Shown: positions 8,682 to 17,149, counted from the stretch's first letter. The stretch: 64,000 nt of DNA from Flavobacterium ajazii (GCF_010614725.1 NZ_JAAEHL010000002.1:434001-498000), one strand, 5' to 3'. Numbers and translations are program-made. Notes: a model not told the origin generated them from the sequence alone.

Positions 8682-9185
8682 TTACTTCATAATTTTCATA
8701 ACCAGTTTTCCCAGCCAGTTATCATTAAATTCCGTCATTTTGTCTAACATATTATCCGCTTTTAAAACGAAATCATACAATTTGGAAGTCTGATCTACAA
8801 AATGTTGTTCTTCAGCAGAATCTTTGGCTTCAATTGTCGAAACTTCCTTTAAGATTTTAAGTGCCGGTTTGATTTCTCTTTTGCTTCTTTCTCTCGAAAT
8901 TTTTACAGCCAATTCATCTAAATCTTTTTCGGCAGTAAAAAACTCTTTTCTTTCTCCGGCTTTGTATTCTTTATACACAATTCCCCAATCCATTAAAGCA
9001 CGAAGGTTCATGCTGGCGTTTCCTCGGGAAATCTGTAATTCCTCCATTATATCTTCCATAGAAACAGCTTCGTTAGAGACCATTAATAAAGCATGGATCT
9101 GTGCCATGGTTTTATTAATACCCCATTGAGAACCTAATGCTCCCCATGTCTGAACGAATTTATTTTTTGCTTCTTTGAATTCCAT
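8682..9185 (-). CDS. GbsR/MarR-family transcriptional regulator
   Basis: The 167-residue protein is a winged-helix regulator of the GbsR type. The helix-turn-helix is AVSMEDIMEELQISRGNASMNLRALMDWGIV at about residues 39-69, followed by a beta-wing (YKEYKAGERKEFFTAE) and a long C-terminal helical dimerisation region. The ATG at 9185 is preceded by a promoter whose -33 element lies inside a 26-bp palindrome, and the same palindrome precedes the downstream membrane operon. The protein therefore probably represses itself and that operon. The inducer is unknown, but the SRPBCC genes in the operon hint at a hydrophobic compound. Confidence 0.85.
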   Translation of the reverse strand: MEFKEAKNKFVQTWGALGSQWGINKTMAQIHALLMVSNEAVSMEDIMEELQISRGNASMNLRALMDWGIVYKEYKAGERKEFFTAEKDLDELAVKISRERSKREIKPALKILKEVSTIEAKDSAEEQHFVDQTSKLYDFVLKADNMLDKMTEFNDNWLGKLVMKIMK

Positions 9186-9189
9186 GAAG

Positions 9190-9221
9190 CAAATTTAAGT
9201 AAAAGTTTTTAAACTTTCAAA
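9190..9221 (-). promoter_or_regulatory. promoter of the GbsR-type gene
   Basis: Read on the minus strand, TTTG (9221-9218), a 20-base spacer and TAAATTTG (9197-9190) fit the Bacteroidota consensus. The expected start site is about 9185, the first base of the ATG, which suggests a leaderless mRNA. Confidence 0.6.
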
Positions 9222-9236
9222 AATAATTGAAAGTTT
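9211..9236. promoter_or_regulatory. operator palindrome, copy 2 (autoregulatory)
   Basis: AAACTTTCA-N8-TGAAAGTTT is identical in arms and spacer length to the copy at 8643-8668. It covers the -33 element of the regulator's promoter, the position expected for a repressor site. Confidence 0.75.
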
Positions 9237-9377
9237 GTTTTGGAAGAGTGATTTTTTTTAGAGAATAATCTTATGACTTGTTTTTTGTATTTTATGACAA
9301 GGAATATTCTTTTTACAACATTATATGTTTAATTGTCTGTTTATCAGATATATTTTTACAAATAGAAAATCAATTGC

Positions 9378-9466
9378 AGTGGAGCAGAACCCACTAAAAA
9401 AAACGAACTGTTAGCATTCAGAAAATAATGCTAGGCGCAACCTGAAAAGCCTCATGAGTAAGGACA
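9378..9466 (+). promoter_or_regulatory. structured 5' leader element, copy B
   Basis: AGTGG / CCACT with loop AGCAGAAC (9378-9395), an A8 run and CGA match copy A. An extra hairpin TAGCATT / AATGCTA is then inserted. The shared AGGC (9433-9436) / GCCT (9449-9452) stem with CTGAAAA follows, and then CATGAGTAAGGAC. The ATG of the downstream gene is at 9489. The inserted stem-loop in an otherwise conserved frame looks like a variable arm of a folded RNA. Confidence 0.6.
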
Positions 9467-9488
9467 AACCAACAAACAAGTTAATATT

Positions 9489-11048
9489 ATGGAAACTTTA
9501 CAAGAAATTTTACACGAGAAGGTAACGGTAAATGCTATTGGTACACCAGCAGAATATGATGTTTATGCGGAATATATGTCTAATATTATTAAGCAGCTTC
9601 CAAATCCAGGAAAATTGAAATTGTTAACTAATACTTCAAGCGCACAAGCATCTTTCTTCTTTTTAGATGACGTAACAAGTGCTGTTAATGGGACTTTATA
9701 CAATAATGTATTGAACCAAAGAATTAAAGGAGAAGGAAAACTTAATGATGTTGATCAGGTTGGTCTTACACAAGATGCCTTTACTAACAGTTATCTTAGT
9801 GTTTATACAAAAATAGGATATCAATTATCCCCAAATGATAAGGCAACTCAGCAAAAGATTAATTCTGATGTTGCTTCAACTGTAAGAGCACTTATTCCAG
9901 TTTGGAATAATTGGTGGGAAGCAATTCAGCCAAAAGACGTAAACAAACTTAATGCGACCAACAGCGATATTGCTTTGATTCAAATGACAAATACTTTGAA
10001 TACAGTTTGGCTTAATCCTGATTACAAAAAAGAATTAGAAAAAGACCCTTCTTATCCTTATGTACATTTGAATGATTTTAATAAAATCTACAATAAAACA
10101 CCATTGTCAGTTTCTAAACAGATGAGAGACTATATGATTGAAGTATTTAACAAGTCTGGGGCAGCCGGAGCTATTACAGCCGATATTGCAAATGCAACTC
10201 AAACTTTGGCAGGTATTATCAATAATATCCAAAACCCAACATTAGGTAGTGATGGAAATGGGGGAATGTCAATCACTGGATCAGACAACCCAATTCCTGG
10301 ATTGGTATTTGAACCAGCCAGACCAAATGCTTTAGTAAACCAGCTTTCTACTGTTCCGCCTTCTTCTGTATACAGATTTTCAAGAAGAGTTACAAAATCC
10401 AGCGAAACTACACTAAATGTTCAGGCTTCTGTAGGCGCAGAAATCTCAATTCCATTCTTGTCATTCTTTTCTGTTGGAGTAAGCGGAGGTGCAAAAACAA
10501 GTATTTTTGAAAGAGATTATTCTGGTTCAGATTTTAAAGTAGAGATCGTAATTAATAATGCAACATTGAGTCCGCTTATGAGCAGCAGTCCATTACTTTA
10601 CAATATTTCAACTAAACAAGGATGGATGTCAACTTCTCCGGTAAAAGATGCAATTAAAAATGGATATCCAGCGCCAACAGGAATTACTGGTTATGTATTT
10701 AACAGCAATCCTAATTTTGACTTTGAAGAAGGAGCAGATTTTGGATATGTTAATTCATTAGTATTTAGTCAATTTCTAGAAATCAGCATTAGTTTCGAAA
10801 AATGTGACAGCAAACAAGTTAGAAAATATTTTGAAGAGCATATAGATACTGGTGTATACTTCTTAGGTATTCGTTTAGGTGGAGCAAGCCAATCTTCTAG
10901 CTACAGCTATTCTTATAGTGAAGAAACAGCTACTTCTATTAAAGTTACTGTAAAACCATTGGCTCCAGGATATTCTCCAGGAACTGACAGTATCAATCAA
11001 TCATTATCTCAATTAGTTGCAGTAGGCGTACAATATCCTTTTGCTTAA
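9489..11048 (+). CDS. ~520-residue protein of unknown function, first of two paralogues
   Basis: The 519-residue protein has no signal peptide and no clear membrane helix. The N-terminal ~250 residues look helical (EYMSNIIKQL, SYLSVYTKIGYQL, IALIQMTNTLNTVWLNPDY). A Gly/Ser-rich stretch at about 316-335 (QASVGAEISIPFLSFFSVGV) alternates hydrophobic and small residues and could be amphipathic. The C-terminal part is beta-rich and contains GWMSTSPVKDAIKNGYPAPTGITGYVFNS. I do not recognise a family. The alternation suggests a membrane-active or lipid-binding protein, but that is speculation. It carries leader copy B. Confidence 0.75.
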   Translation: METLQEILHEKVTVNAIGTPAEYDVYAEYMSNIIKQLPNPGKLKLLTNTSSAQASFFFLDDVTSAVNGTLYNNVLNQRIKGEGKLNDVDQVGLTQDAFTNSYLSVYTKIGYQLSPNDKATQQKINSDVASTVRALIPVWNNWWEAIQPKDVNKLNATNSDIALIQMTNTLNTVWLNPDYKKELEKDPSYPYVHLNDFNKIYNKTPLSVSKQMRDYMIEVFNKSGAAGAITADIANATQTLAGIINNIQNPTLGSDGNGGMSITGSDNPIPGLVFEPARPNALVNQLSTVPPSSVYRFSRRVTKSSETTLNVQASVGAEISIPFLSFFSVGVSGGAKTSIFERDYSGSDFKVEIVINNATLSPLMSSSPLLYNISTKQGWMSTSPVKDAIKNGYPAPTGITGYVFNSNPNFDFEEGADFGYVNSLVFSQFLEISISFEKCDSKQVRKYFEEHIDTGVYFLGIRLGGASQSSSYSYSYSEETATSIKVTVKPLAPGYSPGTDSINQSLSQLVAVGVQYPFA

Positions 11049-11075
11049 TTTATAGTTCTTGAAATAACTTAAATA

Positions 11076-11114
11076 GAGGGTTGTTAATCATGCTCAATGA
11101 TTGATAACCCTCTT
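11076..11114 (+). terminator. intercistronic hairpin, partial terminator
   Basis: GAGGGTT (11076-11082) pairs with AACCCTC (11106-11112), and an imperfect stem extends inward to a 5-base loop. It is followed by TTGTTATTATT, a weak T-tract. It may reduce read-through from the first paralogue into the second. Confidence 0.55.
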
Positions 11115-11154
11115 GTTATTATTCTTCAATTTTATAATTTAAATGAAATTAATA

Positions 11155-12711
11155 ATGGAAACTTTTATAAAGGACATTGATGACAGTGCATACGCTAAAT
11201 ATGTACCAGATGATACTCCAGAATATCCAATTTATGCTGAATATATGTCTAATATCATTTTGCAACTGTCAAAATTAGGCAGACTGCAATTTTTAACAGG
11301 AACATCAAGTGGACAGGCATCATTTTATTATAGAAGTTTTTTTGATGGACCTGTTAACGCTAGCTTATATAATAATTTTTTGAATCAAAGAATATCAGGG
11401 CAAGGAACTCAATATGGAGTAAGACAAGTTGGTTTGACATCAGACTCTTTTATAAACAGCTATCTTAGTGTTTATCTGAAATTAGGCTATCAATTATCTA
11501 AAGCAGACAAAACCGCTCAACAAAAAATATATAATGATGTTTCGGCTACAGTAAAAAAAATTACTCCATTATGGAATAAGTATGTGAATGACTTTGAACC
11601 AAAAGGTATTTTAAAACTAAATGAAACAAATACTGATATAGCATTAATTCAAATCACAGACGTATTAAATACGGTATGGATTAATCCTGATTATGTTTTA
11701 GTATTGAAAAAAGATCCCTCATATCCCTATGAACATATCGATGAATTTGAGAAAATTTATGCTAAGATTCCAGAAACCGTTCCTAAAGAAATGAAAGAAT
11801 TAATGATGGAGATTTATTCATTATCTGGTAAGGCAGGAGGAGTAACAGCAAAAATTGCTAATGCAGTTCATACTATTGCAATGATAATTTATAATTTGAA
11901 ATTACCTACCGAAGCAAACAAAGCAATTCCTTTAACAGGAATAAGCAGCTTAGTTCCGGGCCTAACTTTTGATTCAATACTTAGTCCTGATGATATTATC
12001 AATAAATTACGAACTTATCCAGTAGTATCATACACTAATAATAATAATGTGACTAAATTATCTTCGGATCTTTTAAAAGTAAGCATGCCAGACTCAGAAG
12101 AAATACCTATTTCTCCACTAAAATTTTTATCCAATACTTTAGAAAACGGAGAGATCAGCAGTGTTTTTAAACAAACATTCTCAGGGGCATCTTATGTTGT
12201 AAAAGCAATTGTTAATAACCCTGTTTTCGATCCGAATATGGGAGTGAATCCTGTACCTTTTGATATCCTGTCAAATACCGGCTGGATGAATCCTGAACCA
12301 GTAAAAGAAGCAATTCAGCACGGATATCCAGCTCCAACAGATATTACAGGCTACGTTTTTAATAGCGAGCCAAATTTTAATTTTAAAGAAGGTGGAGATT
12401 TTGGATTTATAAATGGCATTGTCTTTAGTCAATTTCTAGAATTATATATAACATTTGTAGACTGCAATGTAAAAAGAGTGAAAAAATATTTCCAACAAAA
12501 CAAATTATCAAATTTTAGTTTTCTTGGAAAACCAATTGGGAATCCAACAGATACATTGCCCTATACCTGTGAAGTTGGGCATGAAACAAATACAACTATA
12601 TCTGTAGTGATTAAACCACCACCACCAGGATACATACCTCCTGATTCTGATATTACAAATTCTTCCTGTCAATTAATAGCAGTTGAAGTTGTTTATCCAT
12701 TCGCTGATTAA
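11155..12711 (+). CDS. ~520-residue protein of unknown function, second paralogue
   Basis: The 518-residue protein aligns with the preceding gene product over its whole length. Shared landmarks are YAEYMSNII, LYNNFLNQRI, NSYLSVYLKLGYQL, DIALIQITDVLNTVW, DPSYPYEHI, a GWMNPEPVKEAIQHGYPAPT block and a VVYPFAD end. The middle (about 300-340) has diverged: the alternating hydrophobic/Gly stretch of the first copy is replaced by an ordinary polar sequence, so the copies may differ in activity. An ATG at 11143 is in frame, but the ATG at 11155 gives MET as in the paralogue, so I chose it. It has no leader element of its own. Confidence 0.75.
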   Translation: METFIKDIDDSAYAKYVPDDTPEYPIYAEYMSNIILQLSKLGRLQFLTGTSSGQASFYYRSFFDGPVNASLYNNFLNQRISGQGTQYGVRQVGLTSDSFINSYLSVYLKLGYQLSKADKTAQQKIYNDVSATVKKITPLWNKYVNDFEPKGILKLNETNTDIALIQITDVLNTVWINPDYVLVLKKDPSYPYEHIDEFEKIYAKIPETVPKEMKELMMEIYSLSGKAGGVTAKIANAVHTIAMIIYNLKLPTEANKAIPLTGISSLVPGLTFDSILSPDDIINKLRTYPVVSYTNNNNVTKLSSDLLKVSMPDSEEIPISPLKFLSNTLENGEISSVFKQTFSGASYVVKAIVNNPVFDPNMGVNPVPFDILSNTGWMNPEPVKEAIQHGYPAPTDITGYVFNSEPNFNFKEGGDFGFINGIVFSQFLELYITFVDCNVKRVKKYFQQNKLSNFSFLGKPIGNPTDTLPYTCEVGHETNTTISVVIKPPPPGYIPPDSDITNSSCQLIAVEVVYPFAD

Positions 12712-12879
12712 ATTTTATTGAAGAGTTTTTATCGTTTATCTTAAAAAAAAATTAAACCTTTTATTAAATATCAATTTTGCTGTGCAAAAGATCTCAGGAA
12801 TAATTTAAAAATTATTTTTTAAGAGTTGTAAATTTATGTTAATTGGAGGTTTGAACTTTCATTTAAGGAAAGGGAAAGA

Positions 12880-12887
12880 TATTTTTG
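12880..12887 (+). promoter_or_regulatory. putative -7 box for the antiporter gene
   Basis: TATTTTTG matches TAnnTTTG, 15 bases before the ATG at 12903. The nearest TTTG upstream (12850-12853) is 26 bases away, longer than the usual spacer, so support is partial. Confidence 0.35.
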
Positions 12888-12902
12888 TAAAAATCACTTT
12901 TT

Positions 12903-14165
12903 ATGGAATTATACTACACCTTTTCGGTACTTATTGTACTGGCTTCTTTCTTCGCCTATTTAAACCTGAGATTTTTAAAACTTCCGGGAACTATCGGAAT
13001 CATGATTATTGCAATGCTGGTTTCTGTGGGAATTCGCCTTTTGGGAGATTCTTATTTTCCAACAACAACCAAACATTTTTTTGATTTGATAAAAGAATTT
13101 GATTTCAACGAAATCCTTATGGGAGCCATGTTGAATTTTCTTTTGTTCGCAGGTGCTCTGCATGTAAATATGGCTGATCTTAAAGAACAAAAAGTGCCCA
13201 TCATGATTTATTCTACGGTAAGCGTAGTTTTGTCAGCCTTAATTATTTCGATGCTGCTTTATTATATTGCGCCGCTTTTAGGAATAAAAATTCCTTATAT
13301 ATTTTGTTTAGTTTTCGGAACTTTAATTTCCCCAACAGATCCCATTGTTGTTTTGGGAGTTTTAAAAGAAGCTAAAGTTCCAAAAAGAATCGAAACTAAA
13401 ATCGTTGGTGAATCATTGTTTAATGACGGAGTTGCAGTAGTGATGTTTGCTGTTGTTCTTAAAATGGCAACCGATGCCACTTTTGATGCCACTTTTGGCT
13501 CAATCACCTGGTTGTTTATAAAAGAAGGAATAGGCGGACTTTTATTAGGAGCTCTTTTTGGTTTTACAGCTTCAAAAGTCATGAAAAAAGTTGATGATTA
13601 TAAAGTTTCCGTTTTAATAACACTTTCTATCGTAACCGGAGGATTTTTAGTTGCTCAAAGCCTTCATGTTTCTAGCCCACTGGCAATGGTTGTTGCCGGA
13701 TTAATTATAGGTAATTATGGTAAAAAAGTAGCCATGAGCGAAGTCACTAAAGATTATCTGGGAAAGTTTTGGGAACTTATTGATGAAATCTTAAATGCCG
13801 TTTTATTCCTTTTTATTGGTTTTGAATTGTTATTACTGCCAGATTTAAACAAACAATTACTGACTGGTTTAGTAGCTATTTTTATTGTCCTGTTTTCAAG
13901 ACTGACTTCTATAGTTCTACCTTGGAAATTCTTTGATATCTTCAAATTCTTCGGAATCAAATCGGCTTATAACAAAGGCTCTTTAATGGTTTTAGTCTGG
14001 GGAGGAATCCGAGGCGGTGTTTCGATTGCATTGGTACTTTCTATGCCTGAAGGAGAATATAAAAACCTTCTTTTGGAAGTAACTTATATTGTGGTTTTAT
14101 TCTCAATTGTAGTTCAGGGACTGACAGTTGGAAAATTAGCTAAAAAAGTTTTAGCTAATGAATAA
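12903..14165 (+). CDS. CPA1-family Na+(K+)/H+ antiporter
   Basis: The 420-residue inner-membrane protein has about twelve hydrophobic segments. It carries the CPA1 transport motifs: TLISPTDPIVVLGVLKEA, with the Asp of the TDP site, and GESLFNDGVAVV, with the ND pair. The loop WGGIRGGVSIALVLSMP is the conserved Arg-rich motif of NhaP/NhaG types. It exchanges sodium or potassium for protons, contributing to pH and salt homeostasis. There is no C-terminal regulatory domain. It is a single gene. Confidence 0.92.
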   Translation: MELYYTFSVLIVLASFFAYLNLRFLKLPGTIGIMIIAMLVSVGIRLLGDSYFPTTTKHFFDLIKEFDFNEILMGAMLNFLLFAGALHVNMADLKEQKVPIMIYSTVSVVLSALIISMLLYYIAPLLGIKIPYIFCLVFGTLISPTDPIVVLGVLKEAKVPKRIETKIVGESLFNDGVAVVMFAVVLKMATDATFDATFGSITWLFIKEGIGGLLLGALFGFTASKVMKKVDDYKVSVLITLSIVTGGFLVAQSLHVSSPLAMVVAGLIIGNYGKKVAMSEVTKDYLGKFWELIDEILNAVLFLFIGFELLLLPDLNKQLLTGLVAIFIVLFSRLTSIVLPWKFFDIFKFFGIKSAYNKGSLMVLVWGGIRGGVSIALVLSMPEGEYKNLLLEVTYIVVLFSIVVQGLTVGKLAKKVLANE

Positions 14166-14311
14166 AATCTTTTAACAACAAAAATATCTTAATGGTCTTT
14201 GAGAAATTTTCAATTTGCTGAAGCATTTCAATCGTTTGAAATCTCTGTAAAATTAAAAAATCATTAAAAAATAATCAGTTTATCACTTAAAAAATTGTTA
14301 TTCCATAATTA

Positions 14312-14339
14312 TATGCATGCATAGTAATTTTTATCCTTG
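14312..14339 (+). promoter_or_regulatory. palindrome and weak promoter of the KAS III-like gene
   Basis: TATGCATGCATA (14312-14323) is a perfect 12-bp palindrome. It is followed by TATCCTTG (14332-14339), one mismatch from TAnnTTTG. The 14 bases ATGCATGCATAGTA are repeated exactly in the promoter of the acyl-CoA dehydrogenase gene (22530-22543). This is a candidate site for a fatty-acid-responsive repressor. Confidence 0.45.
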
Positions 14340-14392
14340 TAATAATATATTTATTTATAAATTAGCCCAGAATTTATAGGAAAAAGGATCCA

Positions 14393-15451
14393 ATGAAAAT
14401 AAAAATTATAGGTATCGGAAGTTATATTCCGCAAAAAGAAGTTAAGAATACCGATTTTGATAAACATGTTTTTTTAAATGAAGACGGAACTCCTTTTGGA
14501 TATCCTAACGAAACAGTAATAAAAAAATTCAAGGGCATTACCGGAATACAAAACCGTCGCTATGCCGAAGACCAGCATATCACTTCAGATTTAGCTTTTT
14601 TTGCTGCAGAAAAGGCAATTGCTAATGCTAATATTGATAAAGAAACATTAGATTACATCATCTTTGCTCACAACTTTGGAGATGTAAAATCCGGAACAAT
14701 TCAGTCAGATATGATTCCGAGTCTGGCGACCCGCGTTAAAAACAAACTGGATATCAAAAACCCAAAATGTGTCGCTTATGACATTCTTTTTGGCTGTCCG
14801 GGCTGGATCGAAGGCGTATTGCAGGCTAATGCTTTCATCAAATCCGGAATGGCAAAGAGAGTTTTGGTAATTGGAGCAGAAACCCTTTCGAGAGTTGTTG
14901 ACGATCACGACCGCGATTCGATGATTTATTCAGATGGAGCCGGAGCTTCAATTTTAGAAGCTTCTACTGACGATGCCGGTTTACTGTCTTACGAAAGTGC
15001 CACTTTCGCAAATGATGAAGCAAACTTTCTTTTCTTCGGAAAATCATATAATCCTGATTTAGACCCTGATGTAAAATACATTAAAATGTACGGCCGTAAG
15101 ATTTACGAATTTGCTTTAAACAATGTTCCATGCGCCATGAAAGAATGTTTAGACAAAAGCGGAATTGCGATCGATGAAGTCAAAAAAATCCTGATTCATC
15201 AGGCAAACGAAAAAATGGACGAAGCCATTATCGAACGTTTCTATAAATTATACGGGCAAACACCGCCAAAAGACATCATGCCAATGAGTATTCATGACTT
15301 AGGAAACAGCAGCGTTGCAACCGTACCTACCTTATACGACCTGTTAATTCAGGGTAAATTAGAAAATCACGAAATCAACAAAGGAGATGTTGTTATTTTT
15401 GCTTCAGTTGGAGCAGGAATGAATATCAATGCTTTTGTATACCGATATTAA
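14393..15451 (+). CDS. 3-oxoacyl-ACP synthase III-family protein (FabH-like)
   Basis: The 352-residue thiolase-fold enzyme has the full Cys-His-Asn triad of KAS III: C135 in LFGCPGWIEG, H269 in ILIHQANEKMD and N305 in HDLGNSSVAT. It would condense an acyl-CoA with malonyl-ACP or a related acceptor in the cytoplasm. The sequence departs from housekeeping FabH (for instance the N-terminal insert VFLNEDGTPFGYPNE), and it stands alone rather than in a fab cluster. It is therefore probably an accessory ketosynthase. The palindrome in its promoter links it to the acyl-CoA dehydrogenase gene. Confidence 0.85.
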   Translation: MKIKIIGIGSYIPQKEVKNTDFDKHVFLNEDGTPFGYPNETVIKKFKGITGIQNRRYAEDQHITSDLAFFAAEKAIANANIDKETLDYIIFAHNFGDVKSGTIQSDMIPSLATRVKNKLDIKNPKCVAYDILFGCPGWIEGVLQANAFIKSGMAKRVLVIGAETLSRVVDDHDRDSMIYSDGAGASILEASTDDAGLLSYESATFANDEANFLFFGKSYNPDLDPDVKYIKMYGRKIYEFALNNVPCAMKECLDKSGIAIDEVKKILIHQANEKMDEAIIERFYKLYGQTPPKDIMPMSIHDLGNSSVATVPTLYDLLIQGKLENHEINKGDVVIFASVGAGMNINAFVYRY

Positions 15452-15454
15452 ATT

Positions 15455-15601
15455 TTAGTAGCTGTTCCGGCTATCCATTACAAGTCCACACTTAAAAAAT
15501 GTGTTTTTATTGCCTTAAAAAAGCTTCTTACAGTCGCTTCTTTAAATCTGCAAAAACTACACTTTTTAAGTCGTGGGCTTTTCATTTCTATCCGGGCTAA
15601 A
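15455..15601. repeat. intergenic imperfect inverted repeat
   Basis: Outer arms TTTAGTAGCTGTTCCGGCTA (15455-15474) and ATCCGGGCTAAA (15590-15601), and inner arms near 15482-15503 and 15560-15580, form a long imperfect palindrome. The TAGCTGTTCCGGCTATCC core resembles a dispersed intergenic repeat that I recall from Flavobacterium. It separates the KAS III-like gene from the methyltransferase gene. Confidence 0.5.
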
Positions 15602-15684
15602 AAACACCAAAAAGAGAAGATATCTTTGTATATTTGCGACCTAATTAAAATCAAGAACGAGAGATTGATTCGTTCGCAAAGACT

Positions 15685-16209
15685 ATGTACGAAAAAACGT
15701 TTCCGAATAAAAGATTTAAACTTACCCTGGAATTTTTAAAAAAACACGTTAGCACATCTGAAACCATTTTTGATTTTGGTGTATCAAATCCATTTTCTAA
15801 AATAATGGAAGAAAACGGCTACACTGTAAAAAACACAAAAGGAGAAGATTTAGACAACGATCATACTGCTTTACAAAAAGAAGAATATACTGTTTTTACT
15901 GCATTTGAAATTTTCGAACATTTACTAAATCCGTACACCATTTTAGAAAACGTAAAATGTGACAAATTGTTAATTTCAATTCCATTACGTTTATGGTTTT
16001 CACCGGCATATCGTTCTAAAACAGATATGTGGGACAGACATTACCACGAATTTGAAGACTGGCAGCTGGACTGGCTTCTTGAAAAAACAGGATGGAAAAT
16101 TACCGATCGCTTGCAATTTACACATCCGGTAAAAAAGTTTGGACTTAGACCATTATTAAGATATTTCACTCCGAGATATTATATCGTGGTAGCGGAAAGA
16201 ATAAAATAA
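15685..16209 (+). CDS. class I SAM-dependent methyltransferase-like protein
   Basis: The 174-residue protein is short for the family. It begins with a helix, then ETIFDFGVSNPFSKIMEENGY, which replaces the usual E/DxGxGxG loop with FGVSNP. FTAFEIFEHLLNP matches methyltransferase motif II (the EhLxxP type), and LLISIPLRLW is the post-II strand. The degenerate SAM loop makes cofactor binding less certain. A glycosyltransferase gene follows after a palindromic repeat, and the two may act on the same glycan. Confidence 0.65.
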   Translation: MYEKTFPNKRFKLTLEFLKKHVSTSETIFDFGVSNPFSKIMEENGYTVKNTKGEDLDNDHTALQKEEYTVFTAFEIFEHLLNPYTILENVKCDKLLISIPLRLWFSPAYRSKTDMWDRHYHEFEDWQLDWLLEKTGWKITDRLQFTHPVKKFGLRPLLRYFTPRYYIVVAERIK

Positions 16210-16221
16210 AAATTCCAATAT

Positions 16222-16272
16222 TTAAATTCCAAATTCCAATTAGACTAGCTTTAATTGGAATTTGGAATTTAA
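16222..16272. repeat. perfect 21-bp inverted repeat
   Basis: Arms 16222-16242 and 16252-16272 are perfect reverse complements built from AATTCCAA units, with a 9-base loop. Related AATTCCAAT/AATCCCAAA palindromes lie at 18744-18821 and near 19450. They look like dispersed intergenic repeats or transcript ends. Confidence 0.7.
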
Positions 16273-16300
16273 AAAAAATGGGATTTTAAATTAAAAATTT

Positions 16301-17149
16301 ATGAAATATTACATCGTCATTCCCGCACACAACGAACAGGATCTTATTGGTCTTACTTTGCAGTCTCTGGTTACACAGACTGTTTTACCTTCGAAAGTTG
16401 TTGTTGTTAATGATAACTCAACAGACAAAACAGAAGAAGTTGTATTGGGTTTTGCAAAAGAAAATCCTTTTGTTTCTGTTGTAAACAAAACTTCAGATGC
16501 AATTCATATGCCGGGAAGCAAAGTAATTCAGGCTTTCCAGAAAGGTTTTGAAACTTTAGATTCAGAATATGACATCATTGTAAAAATAGACGGTGATTTG
16601 ATTTTTCCACCAAACTATTTTGAAACCATCATCAAACATTTTGAATCAGATTCAAGAGTTGGAATGGCTGGCGGATTCTGCTATATTGATAAAAATGGCG
16701 AATGGATTTTAGAAAACCTTACCGACAAAGATCATATTCGCGGGGCACTAAAAGCATATCGAAAAGAAACATTTCAGCAAATTGGAGGTTTACGTCCTGC
16801 AATGGGTTGGGATACGGTAGATGAATTACTTTGTAAATATTACGACTGGAAAGTTGTCACAGACGAATCTTTACATGTAAAACATTTAAAACCAACGGGT
16901 GCCAATTACAACAAAACAGCTCGTTATAAACAAGGGGAAGCATTTTATACTTTAGGTTATGGCTTTTGGATCACAGCGATTGCTTCTGCAAAATTGGCAA
17001 TGATGAAGAAAAAACCATTTCTTTTCTTAGATTATATCAGAGGTTTTTGGAAAGCAAAAAGCGCCAATACTCCGTTATTGGTTACCCCTGAACAGGCTAA
17101 ATTTATAAGGAAGTACCGTTTTCAAAAAATGAAACAAAAGTTAATTTGA
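16301..17149 (+). CDS. glycosyltransferase family 2 protein
   Basis: The 282-residue GT-A fold enzyme starts with YYIVIPAHNEQDLIGLTLQSL and VVVNDNSTDKTEE, the nucleotide-sugar-binding half. It then shows IVKIDGDLIFPPNYF, whose DGD is the metal-binding DxD motif, and a GLRPAMGWDTVDE acceptor-site segment. It transfers a sugar from an activated donor, probably to a cell-surface glycan or lipid at the cytoplasmic face. Donor and acceptor cannot be told from the sequence. A basic C-terminal tail may associate with the membrane. Confidence 0.88.
   Translation: MKYYIVIPAHNEQDLIGLTLQSLVTQTVLPSKVVVVNDNSTDKTEEVVLGFAKENPFVSVVNKTSDAIHMPGSKVIQAFQKGFETLDSEYDIIVKIDGDLIFPPNYFETIIKHFESDSRVGMAGGFCYIDKNGEWILENLTDKDHIRGALKAYRKETFQQIGGLRPAMGWDTVDELLCKYYDWKVVTDESLHVKHLKPTGANYNKTARYKQGEAFYTLGYGFWITAIASAKLAMMKKKPFLFLDYIRGFWKAKSANTPLLVTPEQAKFIRKYRFQKMKQKLI

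Noticed and set aside
12836..13084. An 82-codon plus-strand frame before the antiporter gene
   Set aside because: It overlaps the antiporter's N-terminal coding region in a different frame and has no coding character.
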